From: Arenibacter sp965652575
GTDB taxonomy: Bacteria > Bacteroidota > Bacteroidia > Flavobacteriales > Flavobacteriaceae
Length of the DNA: 25,897 nt
Assembly: GCA_965652575.1 (NCBI GenBank)
Contig: CBFGWQ010000033.1
Span: forward strand, 1 to 25,897
Direction: 5' to 3'
How positions within the stretch are numbered: the stretch's first letter is position 1; each line of letters opens with the position of its first letter. The notes below the pieces were generated by a model. That model was not told the DNA's origin and did not search any database. It saw only the letters and a list, made by a program, of their open reading frames with translations. A program made the translations under genes and the position numbers. This document shows, one piece after another, positions 21,827 through 25,897 of the stretch.

Positions 21827-23368
21827 ATGAATAACTTTCTATTTGTTGCTGCTGAGAATGACGGTATTCCAAAGTGTAAGGCCGGAGGTATGGGCGATGT
21901 GGTCAGGGATGTTCCCCGGCAGATTTCCGAAAGGGGGGATATGGCGCACGTAGTAGTACCCTCATATTCAAGATTACATCAAAATGGAACTTTCATTACC
22001 AATCTTAATCTTAATCTGCGGGGAATGGTCTATGTTGCGGAGCTGTACGAAGTACCCCCAAAAAAGGAGTTTGCAAATCTACATCATTATGTAATACACC
22101 ATCCTGAAATTACCGCGGGGGAAATAGGGCATATATACCACGACGATCCTGAAGAAGCTTTTTTTACGGATAATATTAAGTTCACCATTTTTTGTACAGC
22201 AGTGGCCGAAGCAATAAAGGTAGGGGCTTTTGGGGAATTGGACATTGTCCATATGCACGATTGGCACTCTAGTCTGGTCCTGTTTTTAAAAACCTACCAT
22301 CCGGAATATAAGGCCTTAAAGAAAATGCGCTATGTCTATACCATTCATAATTTGGCCATTCAAGGGATACGTCCGTTTTATAATAATTACTCCTCACTGG
22401 GAAATTGGTTCCCCAATTTGTCCATAGATGAAAAAAAGTTGATGGATTATAGGTACCGGGATTGTATTAACCTAATGGCCGTTGGTATCCGCTTGGCGGA
22501 TGCCGTGCATACCGTATCCCCTTCGTATAAGGAAGATGTTCTTAGACCGAGCAATCCTCCCGAATTTATTGGAGGTGAAGGCTTGGAAATGGATTTACAG
22601 GAAGCGAACAATCAAGGAAGGTTGTTCGGGATTCTTAATGGCTCCAATTACACAAATATTCGTACTGCCGAAAAAGGATTGTTGTACAGGAATATTGTTA
22701 AGGCACTATTTAGGTGGCTACAGGAGGAATCCAAGAAATATAAGGCCGATTTTCTAGCGCATACGGGGGAAAAGGTAATGGAGTACGTTACCGAGAAACC
22801 TAAGTTCATAGTTTCTAGCGTAGCCCGTTTAACAGAACAGAAATTTTATTTTTTTAAGCGGTCGCCCGAAGCGTTTGTGGAAGTATTGGACCGATTGAAA
22901 AAAGTAGATGGGATTTTTATGCTCCTGGGTACGGGTGCCCCCGAATATGAGGACTTATTTCGTCAACTGAGCTATGACCATAAAAACTTTATTTTCACCA
23001 ACGGTCAATCCGAGGATCTGATCGATTCCATATATTTGGAGACCGACCTGTATTTTATGCCCAGTTTATTTGAGCCCTGCGGTATTAGCCAAATGTTGGC
23101 GATGCGTAACGGCAATCCATGTTTGGTGCACAACACGGGTGGCTTGAGGGATACGGTAGAGCATATGAAAACCGGTTTTAGTTTTGATGGCAAGACCTAT
23201 GATGATAAAATTAAAAATATGGTTCTGGCCTTGGACCAGGCCTTGGACGTTTTTGTAAATGACAAACCCAAGTGGAAGGAGATTCAGAACAACGCCAAAA
23301 AGATGAGGTTCACTTGGGAAAAATCGGTAGATGATTACTACAAATATCTATATTCCATCAATCAATAG
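21827..23368 (+). CDS. GT5 glycogen/starch synthase-like glycosyltransferase
   Basis: This 513-residue protein resembles GlgA-type synthases, which extend alpha-1,4-glucan from ADP- or UDP-glucose. The N-terminal domain has the family's sugar-nucleotide motif as KAGGMGD (Lys18), then HMHDWHS (His147, matching E. coli His161) and YTIHNLAIQG. The C-terminal domain has SVARLTEQK (Arg334, Lys339) and PSLFEPCGISQ (Glu416), followed by NTGGLRDTVEH. Catalytic positions are therefore kept. Differences are ILNGSNY where ILNGxDY is usual, QKFYFF where QKG follows, and about 30 extra residues. No other glycogen gene is beside it. Function as a glycogen synthase is likely but donor and acceptor are inferred. 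Confidence 0.85.
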   Translation: MNNFLFVAAENDGIPKCKAGGMGDVVRDVPRQISERGDMAHVVVPSYSRLHQNGTFITNLNLNLRGMVYVAELYEVPPKKEFANLHHYVIHHPEITAGEIGHIYHDDPEEAFFTDNIKFTIFCTAVAEAIKVGAFGELDIVHMHDWHSSLVLFLKTYHPEYKALKKMRYVYTIHNLAIQGIRPFYNNYSSLGNWFPNLSIDEKKLMDYRYRDCINLMAVGIRLADAVHTVSPSYKEDVLRPSNPPEFIGGEGLEMDLQEANNQGRLFGILNGSNYTNIRTAEKGLLYRNIVKALFRWLQEESKKYKADFLAHTGEKVMEYVTEKPKFIVSSVARLTEQKFYFFKRSPEAFVEVLDRLKKVDGIFMLLGTGAPEYEDLFRQLSYDHKNFIFTNGQSEDLIDSIYLETDLYFMPSLFEPCGISQMLAMRNGNPCLVHNTGGLRDTVEHMKTGFSFDGKTYDDKIKNMVLALDQALDVFVNDKPKWKEIQNNAKKMRFTWEKSVDDYYKYLYSINQ

Positions 23369-23389
23369 AATCAAAACAAATAAGGTTTT

Positions 23390-23410
23390 TGAATATTTCA
23401 TAAATATTCA
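23390..23410. promoter_or_regulatory. Perfect palindrome upstream of gltA, candidate operator
   Basis: TGAATATTT (23390-23398) and AAATATTCA (23402-23410) are exact reverse complements around CAT. No T tract follows, so it is unlikely to be a terminator for the gene before it. It lies just upstream of the candidate gltA promoter, its centre about 65-70 bp before the predicted start. Because it is wholly AT-rich, chance occurrence is possible. Confidence 0.4.
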
Positions 23411-23430
23411 TTAAATAACAAAATCTTCAA

Positions 23431-23461
23431 TTGTTAACCTTATGTGTTTTTAGTATTTTTA
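23431..23461 (+). promoter_or_regulatory. Candidate gltA promoter
   Basis: TTG (23431-23433), a 20-bp spacer and TATTTTTA (23454-23461) fit the Bacteroidetes -33/-7 pattern with one mismatch in the -7 element. The transcript would start near 23468, giving a leader of about 25 nt before gltA. Confidence 0.4.
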
Positions 23462-23492
23462 CGCTTAATCGAATAAAATAGGAATTTAAGAA

Positions 23493-24776
23493 ATGGCGAA
23501 TAACGCAACATTGGAATACAACGGAAAAAAATTTGAATTTCCGGTTTTGGAAGGTACTGAAAATGAATTGGCTATAGATATCAAAACTATGAGGGCCGAT
23601 TCAGGAATGATAACGATAGACCCTGGGTTTAAGAATACGGGCTCCTGTGAGAGTGCCATTACTTTTCTGGATGGTGAAAAAGGGATTTTAAGGTATCGCG
23701 GGTATTCTATTGAGGAATTGGCGGAAAAGGCCGATTTTCTGGAAGTAGCCTATTTATTGATTTTTGGAACATTGCCAAATCAAGAACAATTGGATAAATT
23801 CCATCAGGATATAAAAGCGGAATCGCATGTAGATGAGGAGATGAAGAAAATTTTGGACGGTTTTCCAAAATCGGCACATCCAATGGGGGTACTTTCCAGT
23901 TTGACCAGTGCCCTGATCGCCTTTAATCCATCCTCCGTAAACGTGTCCTCGGAAAAGGAAATGTATTGGGCCATTGTAAGGATCTTGGCCAAATTTCCCG
24001 TATTGGTGGCGTGGACCCTAAGAAAGAAAAAGGGATTACCGTTGGATTACGGGGACGATTCTTTGGGTTATGTGGAGAATATTCATAAAATGATGTTCAA
24101 AAAGCCCAACCAGGAATACAAAAGGAACAAGATCATTATAGAAGCGTTGGACAAATTATTGATCTTACATGCGGACCATGAGCAAAACTGTTCCACTTCT
24201 ACCGTTCGTATTGTAGGGTCTTCCCATGCCGGACTGTTTGCTTCCATTTCCGCTGGTATATGTGCGCTTTGGGGACCACTTCATGGAGGGGCCAATCAGG
24301 CAGTTTTGGAAATGCTGGAGGCTATTGAGGCCGATGGTGGGGATACCAAAAAATACATGGCCAAGGCCAAGGACAAGAACGATCCTTTTCGTTTAATGGG
24401 CTTTGGACACAGGGTGTACAAAAATTTTGATCCCAGGGCCAAGATTATCAAGAAGGCCGCAGAGGAAGTTTTGGGAGACCTGGGCATTGATGATCCAATT
24501 CTGGATATTGCCAAGGGCCTGGCCAAGGAGGCCTTGGAGGATCAATACTTTGTGGACAGGAAATTATATCCCAACGTAGATTTTTACTCCGGAATAATAT
24601 ATAGGGCTTTGGGTATACCTACGGAAATGTTCACCGTTATGTTTGCTTTGGGGCGCCTACCGGGGTGGATTGCCCAATGGAGGGAAATGAGGTTGAAGAA
24701 TGAGCCTATCGGGAGACCGCGACAGGTGTACATAGGGGAAAAGAGCAGATCTTTTGTTCCCTTGGACAAGAGATAG
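23493..24776 (+). CDS. gltA: Citrate synthase, type II
   Basis: Citrate synthase condenses oxaloacetate and acetyl-CoA to enter the TCA cycle. The 427-residue length is that of the hexameric type II enzymes of Gram-negative bacteria. The three catalytic residues are present: His264 (PLHGGAN), His306 (GFGHRVYK) and Asp363 (NVDFYSGI). ILRYRGYSIEELAEKADFLEVAYLL and LHADHEQNCSTSTVRIVGSS are further family blocks. The N-terminal 50 residues form the small beta domain with LEYNGKKFEFPVLEGTEN. A terminator follows its stop codon. Confidence 0.97.
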   Translation: MANNATLEYNGKKFEFPVLEGTENELAIDIKTMRADSGMITIDPGFKNTGSCESAITFLDGEKGILRYRGYSIEELAEKADFLEVAYLLIFGTLPNQEQLDKFHQDIKAESHVDEEMKKILDGFPKSAHPMGVLSSLTSALIAFNPSSVNVSSEKEMYWAIVRILAKFPVLVAWTLRKKKGLPLDYGDDSLGYVENIHKMMFKKPNQEYKRNKIIIEALDKLLILHADHEQNCSTSTVRIVGSSHAGLFASISAGICALWGPLHGGANQAVLEMLEAIEADGGDTKKYMAKAKDKNDPFRLMGFGHRVYKNFDPRAKIIKKAAEEVLGDLGIDDPILDIAKGLAKEALEDQYFVDRKLYPNVDFYSGIIYRALGIPTEMFTVMFALGRLPGWIAQWREMRLKNEPIGRPRQVYIGEKSRSFVPLDKR

Positions 24777-24798
24777 GCTATTTATCCAATAATGTATG

Positions 24799-24837
24799 AC
24801 TGCCCTTTGTGTAAGATAATATACAAAGGGCAGTTTT
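24799..24837 (+). terminator. Terminator-like hairpin after gltA
   Basis: ACTGCCCTTTGT (24799-24810) pairs with ACAAAGGGCAGT (24823-24834), extended by a G-U and an A-U pair, with an 8-nt loop. TTTT and further AT-rich sequence follow. The stem is strong but the T tract is short. Confidence 0.7.
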
Positions 24838-24859
24838 AATTTATCAGAATTAGTATTTC

Positions 24860-24867
24860 TATCTTTG
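24860..24867 (+). promoter_or_regulatory. Candidate -7 element for the DDAH-like gene
   Basis: TATCTTTG matches TAnnTTTG exactly. It ends 14 bp before the start codon at 24882, implying a leader of only about 8-10 nt. The -33 region (TTTT near 24834-24837) is poor. Confidence 0.4.
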
Positions 24868-24881
24868 TCCAAAAAGCCGTC

Positions 24882-25796
24882 ATGCTAAAGTTGAATGTAC
24901 AGGATGAAACTTCACGCTTAAGATCGGTAGTTTTGGGAACTGCCGATAGCTGTGGGCCTGTTCCAAGGCAGGAAGAGGCCTATGACCCCAAGTCACTGGA
25001 ACATATATTGGCCGGCACCTATCCAACGGAGGCCGATATGGTAAGGGAAATGGACGGTTTTGCCCAGGTATTTGCCAAATATGATGTTCAAGTCTTCAGG
25101 CCTAAGGTCTTAAAGGACTGTAACCAAATATTTTCAAGGGATATTGCTTTTGTTATAGAAGATAGACTGGTGAAAGCGAATATTCTTCCGCATAGGGAAA
25201 AGGAATTTCAAGCCATTAAATATGTACTTAATAAAATAGGTGATGATCGGATAATCTACCCCCCAAAGGAGGTCCATGTAGAAGGAGGTGATGTTATGCC
25301 CTGGGGAGAGTATATTTTTATGGGAACGTATACCGGCGCAGACTATGCAGATTATATTACGGCCCGTACCAATAAGGAGGCGGTAAACTTTATTGCAAGT
25401 CAATTTCCACATAAAAAGGTCAAGGCCTTTGAACTTAGAAAGTCGAATACCAATGCCCGGGAAAATGCCCTGCATTTGGATTGCTGCTTTCAGCCTATTG
25501 GAAAAAATAAGGCCATTATACATAAGAATGGCTTTTTAAGGGAAGAGGAATATCGGTGGCTGCTGGATTATTTTGGCAGCGATAATGTATTCGAGATCAA
25601 CAAGGAGGAAATGTACAATATGGTAAGCAACGTTTTTTCCATATCCCCCAATATAGTGGTCTCCGAGCGTAACTTCACCAGATTGAACAACTGGTTACGG
25701 GAACATGGTTTTACGGTAGAGGAAATAGCCTATGCCGAGATTGCCAAACAAGAAGGTCTTTTAAGGTGTAGCACCTTACCTTTGGTAAGGGACTAA
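24882..25796 (+). CDS. Amidinotransferase/dimethylarginine dimethylaminohydrolase-like protein (pentein fold)
   Basis: The 304-residue protein belongs to the guanidino-group-modifying superfamily that includes DDAH, arginine deiminase and amidinotransferases. The catalytic set is visible: EGGD (134-137), His198 in HLDCCF, and nucleophile Cys296 in LLRCSTLPLVRD near the C-terminus; SRDIAFVIEDRL matches another conserved block. DDAH hydrolyses methylated arginines to citrulline and methylamines. The size and the RCSTLPL end suit DDAH or a related hydrolase better than a transferase, but the substrate cannot be set from sequence. It is probably transcribed separately from gltA because of the intervening terminator. 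Confidence 0.85.
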   Translation: MLKLNVQDETSRLRSVVLGTADSCGPVPRQEEAYDPKSLEHILAGTYPTEADMVREMDGFAQVFAKYDVQVFRPKVLKDCNQIFSRDIAFVIEDRLVKANILPHREKEFQAIKYVLNKIGDDRIIYPPKEVHVEGGDVMPWGEYIFMGTYTGADYADYITARTNKEAVNFIASQFPHKKVKAFELRKSNTNARENALHLDCCFQPIGKNKAIIHKNGFLREEEYRWLLDYFGSDNVFEINKEEMYNMVSNVFSISPNIVVSERNFTRLNNWLREHGFTVEEIAYAEIAKQEGLLRCSTLPLVRD

Positions 25797-25803
25797 TGTA
25801 TTT

Positions 25804-25897
25804 TTATTTTTTTCGATCTAAAGATTTTCCGACCCTTGGGCGGGGCCTGCCTTTATTGGACCAGACAGGGTTTCCAATCCGTCCGGTACGGACGGGT
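25804..25897 (-). CDS. Possible 3' end of a convergent gene
   Basis: On the minus strand one frame is open from the window edge to a TAA at 25806-25804 and reads ...GRIGNPVWSNKGRPRPRVGKSLDRKK. The basic, proline-rich end could be a protein C-terminus stopping 7 bp from the end of the DDAH-like gene. Another minus frame is also open over most of this stretch, and the bases from 25828 on are clearly more G+C-rich than the neighbouring genes, so it could equally be a non-coding repeat. I do not recognise a family. Confidence 0.25.
   Translation of the reverse strand, partial: PVRTGRIGNPVWSNKGRPRPRVGKSLDRKK
25879..25895. repeat. GC-rich inverted repeat at the window edge
   Basis: CCGTCCG (25879-25885) and CGGACGG (25889-25895) are exact reverse complements around GTA. 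The sequence is cut off two bases later, so its extent is unknown. Confidence 0.35.

Overview
The window is a stretch of chromosome from a member of the Bacteroidetes, most likely a marine-type Flavobacteriaceae. Four things point there. A SusC/RagA-type outer-membrane receptor lies at the left edge. Promoters fit the Bacteroidetes pattern (TTTG, about 19 bp, TAnnTTTG) rather than TTGACA/TATAAT. About 35 consecutive genes start without a convincing Shine-Dalgarno sequence. The gene order rplQ-carA-eno-(insert)-gltA-dimethylargininase-like is, from general knowledge, flavobacterial. Base composition is moderately AT-rich by eye. No rRNA, tRNA, CRISPR array, transposase or prophage gene was seen.

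Layout: 1-1037 (minus strand) is the N-terminal 345 codons of a SusC/RagA TonB-dependent receptor that runs off the left edge. 1038-1601 is a divergent, AT-rich regulatory gap with one promoter for each direction and a perfect 10-bp-arm palindrome on the receptor side. 1602-19057 is a nearly uninterrupted translation supercluster: str (rpsL, rpsG, fusA; no tuf), S10 (rpsJ to rpsQ), spc (rplN to secY; no adk or map), infA-rpmJ, and alpha (rpsM, rpsK, rpsD, rpoA, rplQ), closed by a strong intrinsic terminator. 19155-25796 carries metabolic genes on the same strand: carA, eno, a GT5 glycogen/starch-synthase-like gene, gltA and a DDAH-like amidinohydrolase. Terminators follow eno and gltA. The last 100 bases are G+C-rich and may hold the 3' end of a convergent gene.

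The cluster makes the small- and large-subunit ribosomal proteins, the elongation factor, the initiation factor, the translocon channel and the RNA polymerase alpha subunit. The downstream genes feed pyrimidine/arginine synthesis, glycolysis and the TCA cycle, consistent with growth-linked housekeeping.

The least ordinary feature is inside the ribosomal cluster. The rpsJ-rplC and rpsE-rpmD junctions, normally tight, are each expanded by a related 120-130 bp hairpin-forming repeat built from TACTAA/TTAGTA-type units. Each copy ends directly at a ribosomal protein start codon. The rpsJ-rplC gap also carries two other intergenic repeat types and a terminator-like hairpin. I did not find evidence for a wholly new enzymatic system; these repeat insertions and two regulatory palindromes are the best candidates for something undescribed.
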